Source: JBBRCE01 sp038205115 (GTDB lineage: Bacteria > Planctomycetota > Planctomycetia > Pirellulales > JBBRCE01). Taken from it: a stretch of DNA of 64,000 bases. Positions 48,830 through 58,365 of this stretch are shown here, in pieces. The notes under the pieces were generated by a model. That model saw nothing but the letters and a program-made list of their open reading frames with translations, was not told the origin of the DNA and did not search any database. The DNA is taken from the NCBI GenBank assembly GCA_038205115.1, contig JBBRCE010000022.1, positions 1-64,000 on the forward strand. The letters are read 5' to 3'. Each line of letters opens with the position of its first letter. Positions within the stretch are counted from its first letter, which is position 1. A program made the position numbers and the translations under genes.

Positions 48830-49798
48830 ATGAACCAAGAATTATCCTTCGGGCAGCGTTTAACCGCGGCAATCCGCAGAGTCGGCAACCCAGTGCTCGT
48901 GGGTCTCGACCCGCGCTTTGAGCAGTTACCACGGGCGATTGCCAATGCTGCTCTGCAAGCCGAAAGCGATCCGTGCGCCGCGCGCGCAACCGCTTACGCG
49001 AACTTCTGCCGTGGCGTGATCGATGTCGTGGCGCCGCTGGTTGCGGCCGTCAAGCCGCAAGTGGCCTTTTTTGAGCAACTCGGTCCGCATGGCATGGCGG
49101 CTCTGCAGACGGTGTGCGAGTACGCTCGCCAAAAAGGCCTGCTGGTCATCATCGACGGCAAACGCAATGACATCGATTCGACGGCGACCGCCTACGCCAG
49201 CGGATGGTTGCGTGGTTCGCAAGCTAGCAAAAATCACGTCAGCGGCCAACATGAGGGAATCTGGGGCGGCGACGCACTGACCGTCAGCCCGTATCTTGGC
49301 AGCGACAGCCTGACGCCGTTTGTCAACACGGCGCACGCCACCGGCAGTGGTATTTTCATACTGGTGAAAACATCCAACCCGGGCGGGGGACAGTTTCAGG
49401 ATTTGGTTTGCGAGGGTCGACCGCTGTATCGTCACGTGGCGGATTACGTCGAACAATTGGCGGCCGCCGACGCCGGTAACGCGCGGTACGGTTCGATGGG
49501 CGCGGTGGTCGGCGCCACATACCCAGAACAATTGGTCGAACTGCGGGCAGCCATGCCACATGCTTGGCTGCTGGTACCTGGTTTTGGCAGCCAAGGCGGA
49601 ACAGCCGCAGCCGTGATGGCCGCGTTCGATTCCGAAGGCCTGGGCGGCATCATCAATAACTCGCGCGGAATCATCTTCGCTCACGCGCGACGCGAGTATA
49701 CGCAATTTGGCGAAGCGCGTTGGCAAGACGCCGTCGAAGCGGCGGCCCAAGACATGATCCAGCAACTGCGTCAGGCCGGTTATCCCGCGCCCAATTAG
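48830..49798 (+). CDS. pyrF: orotidine 5'-phosphate decarboxylase, type 2
   Basis: Last step of de novo UMP synthesis. 322 residues from the ATG at 48830. The catalytic motif IIDGKRNDIDSTATAYA carries the D-x-K-x2-D tetrad, VLVGLDPRFEQLP the substrate Asp, and SPYLGSDSLTPFV and NSRGIIFA later blocks. It is of the longer type 2 group found in mycobacteria and planctomycetes. It is divergent from the response regulator gene. Confidence 0.93.
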   Translation: MNQELSFGQRLTAAIRRVGNPVLVGLDPRFEQLPRAIANAALQAESDPCAARATAYANFCRGVIDVVAPLVAAVKPQVAFFEQLGPHGMAALQTVCEYARQKGLLVIIDGKRNDIDSTATAYASGWLRGSQASKNHVSGQHEGIWGGDALTVSPYLGSDSLTPFVNTAHATGSGIFILVKTSNPGGGQFQDLVCEGRPLYRHVADYVEQLAAADAGNARYGSMGAVVGATYPEQLVELRAAMPHAWLLVPGFGSQGGTAAAVMAAFDSEGLGGIINNSRGIIFAHARREYTQFGEARWQDAVEAAAQDMIQQLRQAGYPAPN

Positions 49799-49878
49799 CG
49801 AACGATCGCGATCAGCGTGACGGCGCGCTTCGCAATGAGTTCGGCCGTGGTTCGCAGCATTTTTCGAGAAACCATCAC

Positions 49879-50877
49879 GTGAACGCGCTTGTCACCGGCG
49901 CCGGCGGATTTTTAGGTCAATATCTCGTCGAGCAATTGCTCGACGCGGGGTGGCAGGTTCGTGCGCTGGCGCGCGGAAATTACCCGGCGCTGCAACGGCC
50001 GGGCGTCGAACGGGTTTGCGTCGACCTTCGTCATCGCGAATCAACCATTGCCGCCTGTCGCAATCAGGATGTGGTTTTTCACGCAGCCGGTGTGGCAGGC
50101 ATTTGGGGACCGTGGCAGCATTACTACGAAATTAACACGCTCGGCACGCAGCACATTATCGACGGTTGTCGTCAAGCCGGCGTACCACGTTTAATTTACA
50201 CCAGTAGTCCCAGCGTCACCTTTGATGGTCGCGACCAGTGCCATGTCGACGAAACCGCGCCGTATCCCAAGCACTGGTTGTGCGCCTATCCCCAGACCAA
50301 GGCGCTCGCCGAACAGGCCGTACTGGCAGCCAACGACGCCCAACTGGCAACTTGCTCGCTGCGGCCGCATTTGATCTGGGGGCCGCGCGATGGCCATTTG
50401 ATTCCGCGACTGCTCGATCGGGCACGCCGCGGACAACTTCGCCGCGTGGGCGATGGTCAAAACCTGATCGACATCACTTACGTGGAGAACGCCGCCACCG
50501 CGCATTTGCAAGCCGCCGCCGCGCTCACGCCCGGCGGACCAACCTCCGGGCGCGCGTATTTCATCAGTCAGGGCCAACCGGTCAATTGCTGGCAGTGGAT
50601 CGACGAAATTCTGGCGATGGTCAACCTGCCGCCGGTTCGCAGCAGCATTTCTACCGCCGCCGCTTGGCAAATTGGTCGGCTGCTGGAATGGAAGCATCGT
50701 TTGCTCCGCCTGCCGGACGAACCACGAATGACGCGATTTTTGGCCGCGCAGCTCGGCCGCTCGCATTATTTCCAAATCGACCGCGCTCGGCAGGATTTTG
50801 GTTATGCTCCAGCGATTTCCACTTCCGACGGCATGCGGCGTCTATCCGCATGGTTGGCCAACTCGTCAGATGTTTAG
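49879..50877 (+). CDS. NAD-dependent epimerase / 3-beta-hydroxysteroid dehydrogenase-like protein
   Basis: 332 residues from the GTG at 49879; the start NALVTGAGGFLGQYLVEQLL is the NAD(P)-binding GxxGxxG. Further: DVVFHAAGVAGIWGP, the Ser in IYTSSPSVTFDG, and Y-x3-K in CAYPQTKALAEQ. Relatives oxidise sterol-like or sugar-nucleotide alcohols, including the hopanoid-linked HpnA group; the substrate is open. No ATG stands near a RBS, so GTG is the natural start, though the RBS is weak. Confidence 0.85.
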   Translation: MNALVTGAGGFLGQYLVEQLLDAGWQVRALARGNYPALQRPGVERVCVDLRHRESTIAACRNQDVVFHAAGVAGIWGPWQHYYEINTLGTQHIIDGCRQAGVPRLIYTSSPSVTFDGRDQCHVDETAPYPKHWLCAYPQTKALAEQAVLAANDAQLATCSLRPHLIWGPRDGHLIPRLLDRARRGQLRRVGDGQNLIDITYVENAATAHLQAAAALTPGGPTSGRAYFISQGQPVNCWQWIDEILAMVNLPPVRSSISTAAAWQIGRLLEWKHRLLRLPDEPRMTRFLAAQLGRSHYFQIDRARQDFGYAPAISTSDGMRRLSAWLANSSDV

Positions 50878-51191
50878 CGCTTTTGAGCCTTCGTTTAAGG
50901 CCTCGGCTGCGAACGTCCGCGTGCCAATCGAATGAATTGAAAGCGATTCTGGGCGTCTCTCATCGATTCCGGGCGTTCGACGACCAAGTTCAATTGAACT
51001 ACCGCCTTGCCGTTCGTTTGCCTTGAACTCGGCGCGAAAAAACCGACAATGGATGGCGGTTGTGGCAACTTGCCACCGGGGTGTTGGTGTCAGCTCCAAG
51101 CGATTCGCGGCGGGCGCAAAATGACAGTGAACGTTTTTCGGCCGTTCCTTTAGTACGGCAATCGGAACTCTACGTACGGAATGGTTGGTCT
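50878..51191. other. intergenic stretch of 314 bases
   Basis: Between two plus-strand genes. No gene, RNA, hairpin or repeat is recognisable; it should hold the purD promoter. Confidence 0.45.
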
Positions 51192-52472
51192 ATGAACGTT
51201 TTGATCATTGGTGCCGGCGGTCGCGAGCACGCATTGGCTTGGAAGATCGCTCAGAGCCCACGCGTGCGGCAAGTGTTTGTTGCGCCGGGTAACGCGGGCA
51301 CATTGCAATGCGCGCAAAACGTGGATATCGCCACTTCGGATTTCGCGCGGTTGATCAAGTTCGTACGGCAGAATGATGTGAAGCTAACCATCGTCGGACC
51401 GGAAGCGCCGCTCACCGCCGGCATTGTCGATGCGTTTCGCAAAGAGAATCTGAAAATCTTTGGCCCCAACAAAGCCGCGGCCCAGCTTGAAGGCAGCAAG
51501 GTGTTCTGCAAAAATCTGCTGCGGCAAGCCGACGTGCCAACCGCCGATTACCAGGTTTTTCGCGATCTCAACCGCGCGATCCATTACCTCTCCGAACGCG
51601 AAGATGTGCCGGTTGTCGTCAAAGCAGACGGCTTGGCTTCTGGCAAAGGCGTGTTCGTCTGCAAGAATCGCGAAGAAGCGCTGGACGCGGTGAATCGCAT
51701 TGCTCGGCACAAAGAGTTTGGCGCCGCCGGCAATCAAATGGTCATTGAAGAACGGCTAGAAGGTATCGAAGCCAGCGTGTTGGCAATCACCGATGGCCGC
51801 ACGATTGTGACCCTACCGCCCGCGCAAGATCACAAAGCGGCCTTCGACGGCGACAAGGGGCCTAACACTGGCGGAATGGGCGCGTATTGCCCAACGCCGC
51901 TGGTCAGCGACGCGCAGTCGCGCGTGATCGAAAGCCAGATTCTGGTGCCCACCGTACACGCCATGAAGCGCTCGCGGCAGCCCTTTCGCGGCGTGTTGTA
52001 CGCGGGCTTGATGTTGACCAATCAAGGGCCCAAAGTGCTGGAGTACAACGTGCGGTTTGGCGATCCGGAATGTCAGCCGCTGCTGATGCGATTGAAGACC
52101 GATCTCGTGGACGTCATCGAAGCCACGTTGGAAGAGCGACTCGATGAAATCGCGCCGCTCGAGTGGGATCCGCGACCCGCCGTCTGCGTGGTGATGGTCA
52201 GCGCGGGTTATCCGGGCCAGTACACCGTCGGTCAGCCGATTCGCGGCTTGGACGACGCCGATCGGTTGCCGGACGTCAAAGTTTTTCATGCTGGCACTGC
52301 CATAAGCGACGGCCGAGTGGTCACCAACGGCGGGCGGGTGTTGGGCGTGACCGCCATGGGAGCGACGATTGCGGCAGCCAAGCTGCAAGCATACACCGCC
52401 GTAAAATGCATTCGCTGGGAAGGCGCCTGGTGCCGTAAAGACATCAGTGATAAAGCGCTGCGGGCTAAGTAA
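51192..52472 (+). CDS. purD: phosphoribosylamine-glycine ligase
   Basis: PurD joins glycine to phosphoribosylamine in purine synthesis. 426 residues from the ATG at 51192. NVLIIGAGGREHALAW is the opening of the family, VKADGLASGKGVFV and the ATP-grasp loop follow, FDGDKGPNTGGMGAYCPTP is the signature, and LEYNVRFGDPECQ holds metal ligands. The length is normal. It converges with the GAF-PAS-PilZ gene. Confidence 0.95.
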   Translation: MNVLIIGAGGREHALAWKIAQSPRVRQVFVAPGNAGTLQCAQNVDIATSDFARLIKFVRQNDVKLTIVGPEAPLTAGIVDAFRKENLKIFGPNKAAAQLEGSKVFCKNLLRQADVPTADYQVFRDLNRAIHYLSEREDVPVVVKADGLASGKGVFVCKNREEALDAVNRIARHKEFGAAGNQMVIEERLEGIEASVLAITDGRTIVTLPPAQDHKAAFDGDKGPNTGGMGAYCPTPLVSDAQSRVIESQILVPTVHAMKRSRQPFRGVLYAGLMLTNQGPKVLEYNVRFGDPECQPLLMRLKTDLVDVIEATLEERLDEIAPLEWDPRPAVCVVMVSAGYPGQYTVGQPIRGLDDADRLPDVKVFHAGTAISDGRVVTNGGRVLGVTAMGATIAAAKLQAYTAVKCIRWEGAWCRKDISDKALRAK

Positions 52473-52483
52473 ACGCCGTGACT

Positions 52484-53920
52484 TTAGAACTTCGGCCCGC
52501 GGAGCCGTTCGTGAAATTCGCAGCCCACCAGGTATTGGGGTCGACCGCCTTCTTCCACCAACCGGCAATGGCTGACGATGGCATGCACGTAAATCGCCTT
52601 GGCCGGCGGGCCGAGCATGATCACGAATTCGGTTTCGGCCGGTCGTTCTGGCATGAAGAACGAAATTCCGCCCGTCGATAAATCCTGGCCCATCACATTG
52701 TAAAACGCTCGCAAATTCGGAAAGCCAGTCGCCTGATAGGGTGCAATCATCTGCGGGCAGCGAAGCCGACGACGTTCGTCGTGCCGTCGCCCCTGGGACA
52801 GTTGGCTGGATTGAATACCGTGCGGATCAATGCGGCCATTGCGAATGGCGTCCGACATCACGCGTTTGATCTGTTCGAGATCGCCAGCTTCAATCGTCGT
52901 TTGCAATTCGCGAACCACATCCAAACAGGCGTTCGTGGTTTGCTGCGCGCGTTCGACAGCCTGGTTGGCTTCGTGCCGCTCCGTGACGTCCACGCCGGAG
53001 ACAAAATATTCGATTACGCCGCTGGGTAATTCTACCGCGTGAAACGACCACGACATCCGCCGTATGTTGCCATGCTTGCTGTGCAGCGCACACTCAAGTT
53101 GAACCTTTGGCCCGCCCGGCTTGAGTTGCAGAATCTCGTTGACCAGCGCCGTTGCGTCGTCGTACGCGGTGTACACGCTGACAAACGTGCGGTCGCAAAT
53201 TTCTGCCAAAGCGTACTGCCCCAGCGACTCCAGGGCAGAATTCAACTCGACAACCTGCAAACTTTGATTAAGCCTTGCAAAAGACGACTCGCCGGACTGG
53301 CGCTCCGCCCGAATGATCGTCGTAGCCACGTCAAGTTGTTGTTCAAGCCACTGGCGTTCGAAGCTGGCGGCGAGCAAGCTGGCGGCGGTTTCGAGCAGCC
53401 GCACGTCGGCGGCGCCAAAATGTCGCGGAGCGTTGTGATAGACGCCCAGCGTACCAAACTGTTCGCCATCCTGGCTGAGTGGGACCACCAATGCGCTGAC
53501 CACGCCCCGGCTGTCCAGGCAAGGGTCGCGTTGCGCGGCGCTGCGGCAATCGGCCAGCGCCAGAGGTTTGGATGTGTTCAGCACGCACTGCGTCAGCGTA
53601 CCGCCTTTTTCGCCCGCAAGCGAAATATCCTTCCACGCGCTCCATTCGCCGCCTAACCCACGCTGAGCAATTTTCAACATCAGTTCATTGGTCTGCGGCG
53701 ACCGCGTGGCGACGCCGCAAAATCCGCAAGCCAGCAGCTCCGCCAAGTGCTCGGGTAGCCGCTGGAGCAATTCGGAAAAGGCGCCTTGCTGAATCGCAAA
53801 GGGCAACAGGGTCAAAAGTCGCGGATCGGGTTTTTCCGCCGCGCCGGCAGTCGATTCGCCCGCCCCGCGCTGTCCATGGGCGACTGCTTTCGAAACGGAA
53901 ATTGCGGCCACCGTCATCAT
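52484..53920 (-). CDS. GAF-PAS-PilZ-like sensory protein (copy 1)
   Basis: 478 residues from the double ATG at 53915-53920; an upstream in-frame extension is Arg/His-rich and not sensor-like. Order: N-terminal segment, GAF (about 60-210; ADCRSAAQRDPCLDSRGVVSALVVPLSQDG, FGTLGVYHN), PAS (about 235-345; FVSVYTAYDDATALV, IEYFVSGVDVTERHEA), a linker coiled coil, and a C-terminal PilZ-like domain (about 380-470; RRHDERRRLRC for R-x3-R, DLSTGGISFF for the D-x-S-x-GG, VGCEF). PilZ domains bind cyclic di-GMP. It lacks a kinase or GGDEF domain. A paralogue lies at 58.4 kb. Confidence 0.84.
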   Translation of the reverse strand: MMTVAAISVSKAVAHGQRGAGESTAGAAEKPDPRLLTLLPFAIQQGAFSELLQRLPEHLAELLACGFCGVATRSPQTNELMLKIAQRGLGGEWSAWKDISLAGEKGGTLTQCVLNTSKPLALADCRSAAQRDPCLDSRGVVSALVVPLSQDGEQFGTLGVYHNAPRHFGAADVRLLETAASLLAASFERQWLEQQLDVATTIIRAERQSGESSFARLNQSLQVVELNSALESLGQYALAEICDRTFVSVYTAYDDATALVNEILQLKPGGPKVQLECALHSKHGNIRRMSWSFHAVELPSGVIEYFVSGVDVTERHEANQAVERAQQTTNACLDVVRELQTTIEAGDLEQIKRVMSDAIRNGRIDPHGIQSSQLSQGRRHDERRRLRCPQMIAPYQATGFPNLRAFYNVMGQDLSTGGISFFMPERPAETEFVIMLGPPAKAIYVHAIVSHCRLVEEGGRPQYLVGCEFHERLRGPKF

Positions 53921-54194
53921 GACGTTCAATCGATCGGGTTCAAAGTCCTGCAGTGATTTCAATTCCGGTTCGCAGTGCCCGACATGCCAATGGCGACGGC
54001 CGAGAAACGGGACAACCAAACATAGCACAGCAGCTTGTCGAAGCGGCTGGCAATGCGTCCGCGGCCCAGTTTGGCGATACCATTTGGCTGCGGCAATGAA
54101 CTCCATGCCGATTGTATCGCCTTTACGCTGGATGGAGAGTCCATTCAAGATCGCCTGGCGGCAGCGGCAGGCCGCGAGTCGTCCGCACGCGTCG

Positions 54195-55229
54195 CTAGAT
54201 TTTGCCAGCTTCGTAGCGGCCGAATACCATTCGCCCGGCGTTGGTTTGCAGGACGCTGGTCACGGCCACGCGCACTTGCCGATTGATCTGCTCGCGCGCG
54301 GCTTCGACGACAATCATTGTGCCGTCGTCCAAATAACCGACGCCTTGCCCAGCCTCTTCGCCCGGCTTGACGATTCGCACTTCAATGGTCTCGCCCGGAA
54401 TGAACACCGGCTTGAGCGCGTTGGCCAATTCGTTGAGATTCAGCACGCCCACCTGATGCAACTGCGCGACCTTATTGAGGTTAAAATCGCTGGTCACAAT
54501 TCGTCCGCCCAGATGCTTGGCCAGCAGCACCAATTTCTGATCGACGGTCTGCCCGTTGAACTCCGGCAGTTCGCGGTCGAAGATTGTGAGTTCGATCTGC
54601 GGCGTCTCTTTGAGCTTATTGAGCACGTCCAATCCGCGGCGTCCCCGCGTGCGTTTAAGCCGGTCGCTGCTGTCGGCAATCGCTTGCAATTCGCCAATCA
54701 CAAACCGCGGCATGATCAACTGATTTTCGATCAGTCCGGTAGCCAGCACGTCGGCAATTCGGCCATCGATTACGGCGCTGGTATCCAGTACGTAGGGCTT
54801 GCGACCTTTGATTTCCTTGGCGAATTCCACATAGGGAATGATAAATCGAAAGTCATTTTTGGTTTGAATCAACAGGCTGATGCAGATGTAGCAAAGCACC
54901 ATGCCCATGCCCACCTGACAGTAATCGACCCACAAATTAACGGTAGGATTTTTCTCCGACGGCAGCAGTGGCACGATCGCCAGCCGCAGCAAATACGTCA
55001 AGAACAGCCCGACGATCAAGCCAAAATAAACGGCCGAGATGGTGTCGAGTTGTTTACGTTTGAGCCCCACATCGGCGGCGATGACGGCCAGCGCCAGTCC
55101 GACAATTACGCAAATGGCAATGATCGGCGCCGACGTCGGCGATTGCGGCAGCAGCGCGGAATTGATCAGCGTCACAGCCAAACCGGCGGCAATGGCCACG
55201 AACACGCAGCGCAAAACGACGATGGCCAT
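54195..55229 (-). CDS. PIN-TRAM domain membrane protein (YacL-like)
   Basis: 344 residues. Four membrane segments in the first 130 residues, then a PIN domain (about 150-270): VLDTSAVIDGRIADV and IVTSDFNLNKVA carry the acidic residues, and a TRAM domain follows (PVFIPGETIEVRIVKPGEEAGQGVGYLDDGTMIVVE). This is the YacL group, a membrane ribonuclease-like family with unknown targets. The neighbouring genes are not related. Confidence 0.9.
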   Translation of the reverse strand: MAIVVLRCVFVAIAAGLAVTLINSALLPQSPTSAPIIAICVIVGLALAVIAADVGLKRKQLDTISAVYFGLIVGLFLTYLLRLAIVPLLPSEKNPTVNLWVDYCQVGMGMVLCYICISLLIQTKNDFRFIIPYVEFAKEIKGRKPYVLDTSAVIDGRIADVLATGLIENQLIMPRFVIGELQAIADSSDRLKRTRGRRGLDVLNKLKETPQIELTIFDRELPEFNGQTVDQKLVLLAKHLGGRIVTSDFNLNKVAQLHQVGVLNLNELANALKPVFIPGETIEVRIVKPGEEAGQGVGYLDDGTMIVVEAAREQINRQVRVAVTSVLQTNAGRMVFGRYEAGKI

Positions 55230-55484
55230 ATTGGAAACTTAACGAAGGAAAGAAAAAACGCCGCAGGCCAAGGGAACGGCCGCAGCCGGCAAGATAAGAC
55301 CGGCTAATTCTAATCTTAATCCGCGATAGCGGCTACTGCCAGCAAGGCCGAAGCCGTGAAACTGGTCGGGGCATTCATCAGCCGTTCGAACCATGCGATT
55401 GGGCATAGGCAATCGAATGTGCCTATAGGCCGGTGGCGAAGTTTCGGAAAGCGAGTTCATCGTTAGGACTATGGAATTCGCCTT
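55230..55484. other. spacer of about 255 bases after the restriction remnant
   Basis: Lies between the end of the truncated endonuclease gene and the YacL gene start. No frame here continues the endonuclease, so its C-terminal two-thirds are missing. Includes a run of seven A at 55254. Confidence 0.45.
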
Positions 55485-55737
55485 TCAGTAGTAGCCTTGC
55501 AATTCTTTGCGATCGCGCCAAAACACCTGAGCTTCCGGCACGCCGGCTTGCATGACCAATTTCCGGCAAATAATCAGTGAAGCCGTCCAAATGTTTTCCA
55601 CCCGTGACGGCGGCACGCAAACCGGCATCTTTGACTCCGGACTTTAAACCTTGCGCTTTCGATTGACGATTTCGGGTTCGCCAGAAGAGCTTGATCGCCT
55701 CGCCGACTTGCTTTTCGATTTCGTCAAGCTTGTTCAC
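55485..55737 (-). pseudogene. XhoI/PaeR7I-type restriction endonuclease, truncated and frameshifted
   Basis: Starting at the GTG at 55735-55737, which overlaps the methyltransferase stop by 14 bases. The first about 50 residues (KLDEIEKQVGEAIKLFWRTRNRQ, QGLKSGVKDAGLRAAVTGGKHLDGF) match the N-terminus of the XhoI/PaeR7I endonucleases (target CTCGAG in the characterised ones). Near 55578 the frame must shift to go on (KLVMQAGVPEAQVFWRDRKELQGYY), and it then ends at a TGA at 55485. Intact relatives are about 240 residues, so more than half is lost, with the catalytic part. It is dead. Confidence 0.85.
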
Positions 55738-56694
55738 GCAACACAATCTCCGTAACGGTCTCCGAGGTGCGCGCCTCGTCAATTCGGCGCATGGCTCCCT
55801 TGGCATAAACAGGGTCAACTTCAAAACCGATCGAATTCCGACCGCAAAGCAAGGCCGCTGCGGTGGTCGTGCCAGTGCCTAAAAAGGGATCTAAAACAGT
55901 ATCTCCTACAAAACTAAACATCCGGACCAGCCGCATTGCGACTTCAAGCGGAAAGGGGGCCGGATGTTGGCGGGTGGAAGCGCCCGTTAAACCGGTCCAA
56001 ATTTGCTGAAACCATTGCTTGTGATTCGCGTCACCAATTACGCTCAACACCCGCGTGGCAATGGATGGGCTGCGGTAACCACCCGATTTTCGTTGCATCA
56101 GAATGAATTCGATATCATTTTTGATGACGGCGTTCGGTTCGTATGGCTTACCCAAAAATGAGCCGCTGCCCGACGCCTCAAAGTCGACATTCGAGATTTT
56201 GTGCCAGATGATTGGCGCCAAATTGTCGTAACCGATCCGTCGGCAATGTTCCTGAATCGACGCGTGCAGCGGCACCACGGTGTGCCGGCCATCGTTCTTA
56301 CGACGCGATAAGCAGACGTCGCCGACGACGCAAATCAAACGCCCTCCAGGCACAAGCGCGCGGTAGCAACGCTCCCAAACAAGGTCGATTTGCTCGAGAA
56401 AGCCTTCGTATCTTCGAAATGCCCAAGCTGCGCCGGACTGTCGCGATAATTCTTCAAGGTCCAATACGGTGGCGATGTCAAAACCAGGTGCAGCGACTCG
56501 TCGTCGAGTTGCATTTGTCGCGCATCAACAACCACAATTTCGTGCTGGGTGGGAACGCGACGAACGGCGTTCTCGATTTCTGCAATCAAGCCGGCATTCT
56601 TGGCAATCGCAGGCAACGCCCTCTGCGCATTCTCCAACAACGGCAGTCCGTCGGGCAAGTAGCCTTCGTGCTGATCAGAAAGTTGTCGCAACAT
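55724..56694 (-). pseudogene. beta-class DNA methyltransferase with a frameshift
   Basis: Two overlapping frames join at about 56408-56412. The first gives the start and the motif LTSPPYWTLKNYRDSPAQLGHFED (motif IV, SPPY type); the second resumes with YEGFLEQIDLVWERC, PGGRLICVVGDVCLSRRKN, HASIQEHCRRIGYDNLAPIIWHK, and ends DTVLDPFLGTGTTTAAAL (motif I, so the order is beta). The DNA gaagatacgaagg needs one extra T (gaagattacgaagg) to give ED-YEG; a single base was lost. About 323 residues if repaired. SPPY-type enzymes of this set usually make N4-methylcytosine. Pairs with the endonuclease remnant. Confidence 0.87.
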
Positions 56695-56959
56695 GGTCCA
56701 TCCGCTTGGCTCGTTCGCCGGATTCTAGCCTGTTGCAAACAATGTCGAAAGCCAACCGCCCCGATTTGCGCGTCCGCAAATTCGCATACATTCAATCATC
56801 ACGAATTCGCACATCGCCAGCGAGGTCGAAGCGCAGAAGCCCAGCGATTTCCCGCACGACGCACTCGTCGGGCGGGATTCGCTGGAAAATCGAGAAGATT
56901 GGTTGGGCACTCAATCTGTTCGAAGACGAAGCCGTTCGAAAATTTCCGTCGCCAGAATT

Positions 56960-57187
56960 TTAATCGAACTGCACCCGACTCTGTTCCACGGAATCAATCA
57001 ATTCCGTCGCCCGACGAACCAGGTCAATGCCCGAGTCCATCGGAGGATAAGCGGCGCTGGCGGGATCGCATGCCTCGAACGATCCGTTGCAGTGTTGACA
57101 CACGACCCAGCGGCCCAAATAAACGACGCGCACCTGCAGACTCCGTCCGCAGGTAGGGCATTCTTGCACAAAAAACAGCGCTGACAT
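56960..57187 (-). CDS. small zinc-ribbon protein
   Basis: 75 residues, GGAGATACCA before the ATG. The ribbon is CPTCGRSLQVRVVYLGRWVVCQHCNGSFEA (C-x2-C, C-x2-C) at residues 10-38; the last 25 residues are charged (VRRATELIDSVEQSRVQFD) and probably helical. No family named. Similar short proteins recur in planctomycetes. Confidence 0.72.
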   Translation of the reverse strand: MSALFFVQECPTCGRSLQVRVVYLGRWVVCQHCNGSFEACDPASAAYPPMDSGIDLVRRATELIDSVEQSRVQFD

Positions 57188-57637
57188 TGGTATCTCCTGC
57201 TACCTGTTCACGTCTCAAAAGCTGTGAACCGCCTCTCATCGTAGGCGCTTTGGATTCGATTAGCAACGATTTCAATAAAATTTTTTTGAAGCCAAAATTC
57301 TTCATTCTCTGGCCGGCCCTGGGCGGCTAACCATCGCCTGCTGCAAAGGCAGTGCTAGCAATAGGTTACCGAAATCTGCTAGCGGCCTTATTTCAGGCAT
57401 ACTTCGTGCAATCGGTACGGATAACTCGCGTTCTTTCGACTGCCAATGGCGGTGAGCTAAGCTTGCGCGTGCTGCCCGGTTCCGATTGCTAGCTGAACCA
57501 GTGAGACAGGCGGTGCCGGCGAAGGTTCGGCCACCATTGCTACTGCCATCTGCACTGCGAACCCTTGGCCTGTCGCCACAGGCAAAAGCGGAGTGGCGAT
57601 TACAAAAACTTGACACGTCGATCAGGATTGTCTTCCA
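57188..57637. other. intergenic stretch of 450 bases
   Basis: Divergent spacer. Three GCTAGC hexamers (57354-57359, 57378-57383, 57488-57493) and an A/T-rich run at 57276-57292. No gene or RNA found. Confidence 0.5.
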
Positions 57638-58258
57638 ATGCGCCGATTATGCTGGTCCAAAAACGTCAAAACGCTGATGGCTGCGGTACTATTTTGGGCG
57701 TCGACCACATTGGCTGCCGAATCAGGTTTTAAGGCACTGCCAGACTGGAGCCGCGTGGAGAAGTTGTTTCTCACCACGTCCGGCGCGCAACCGGTAGCCA
57801 TTTTGTCGCAAGGCGACGTACTGCCGTTTTTTGAGCAATTGAAAAAAATGGGTTGGAATGTCAGGGATCGCGCGGCCATTATCGATGCGATGTTGCCAGA
57901 CGGCGACCCGCTGGTCAGCGAACTGCGCTCCACGCAGGGCAAGGCGTTATCTGCGCAAATCCAAAGCTTGCCCGGCGTCTACGACAAACTCGATCGACTA
58001 GCCCGTTTGCCCAACGGCACGCAAACGCTTCACGATTTGACTCGCGCCAAAGATGCATTCAAGTTGCTGGAGTTCTTGACCAGCGCCAAAGGCGCAGCCC
58101 AATTGAGCACGATGCTGCCAAAAAACGCCAAAGATGACTTCAATTTGCCCACCGGCCACCTCTACACGCCCGAACAGTTTTTAACGCGCGTCAAAAAGAG
58201 TCATGAAGAAGCGGCCGGCAAGCTCTCGCAATTCAAGCCAAACGCCAAGAAGCGCTAA
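57638..58258 (+). CDS. exported helical protein of unknown function
   Basis: 206 residues. Signal peptide (VKTLMAAVLFWASTTLAAE), then an all-helical soluble domain without Cys after the signal and no membrane segment (GVYDKLDRLARLPNGTQTLHDL, DAFKLLEFLTSAKGAAQL). I do not recognise the fold. The basic tail (QFKPNAKKR) may contact membrane or nucleic acid. RBS is weak. Confidence 0.7.
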   Translation: MRRLCWSKNVKTLMAAVLFWASTTLAAESGFKALPDWSRVEKLFLTTSGAQPVAILSQGDVLPFFEQLKKMGWNVRDRAAIIDAMLPDGDPLVSELRSTQGKALSAQIQSLPGVYDKLDRLARLPNGTQTLHDLTRAKDAFKLLEFLTSAKGAAQLSTMLPKNAKDDFNLPTGHLYTPEQFLTRVKKSHEEAAGKLSQFKPNAKKR

Positions 58259-58365
58259 AGTGCCGTGATGTTCGCCCCGAGTCGGCCCAGCCGAGCGAAA
58301 CTCACCGCGTTCAGACAACCTGCGGAGACGATGCGTTCCTCTAGAAGAAGATTCGAACTCGGGAT

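Noticed and set aside
53919..55307. Plus-strand frame of 462 codons opposite the YacL gene
   Set aside because: Ends in an Arg/Gln/Asn/Asp/His-rich stretch typical of shadow frames.
56400..56420. Programmed frameshift in the methyltransferase
   Set aside because: The site has no slippery heptamer or hairpin, and the partner gene is broken too, so mutation is the better explanation.
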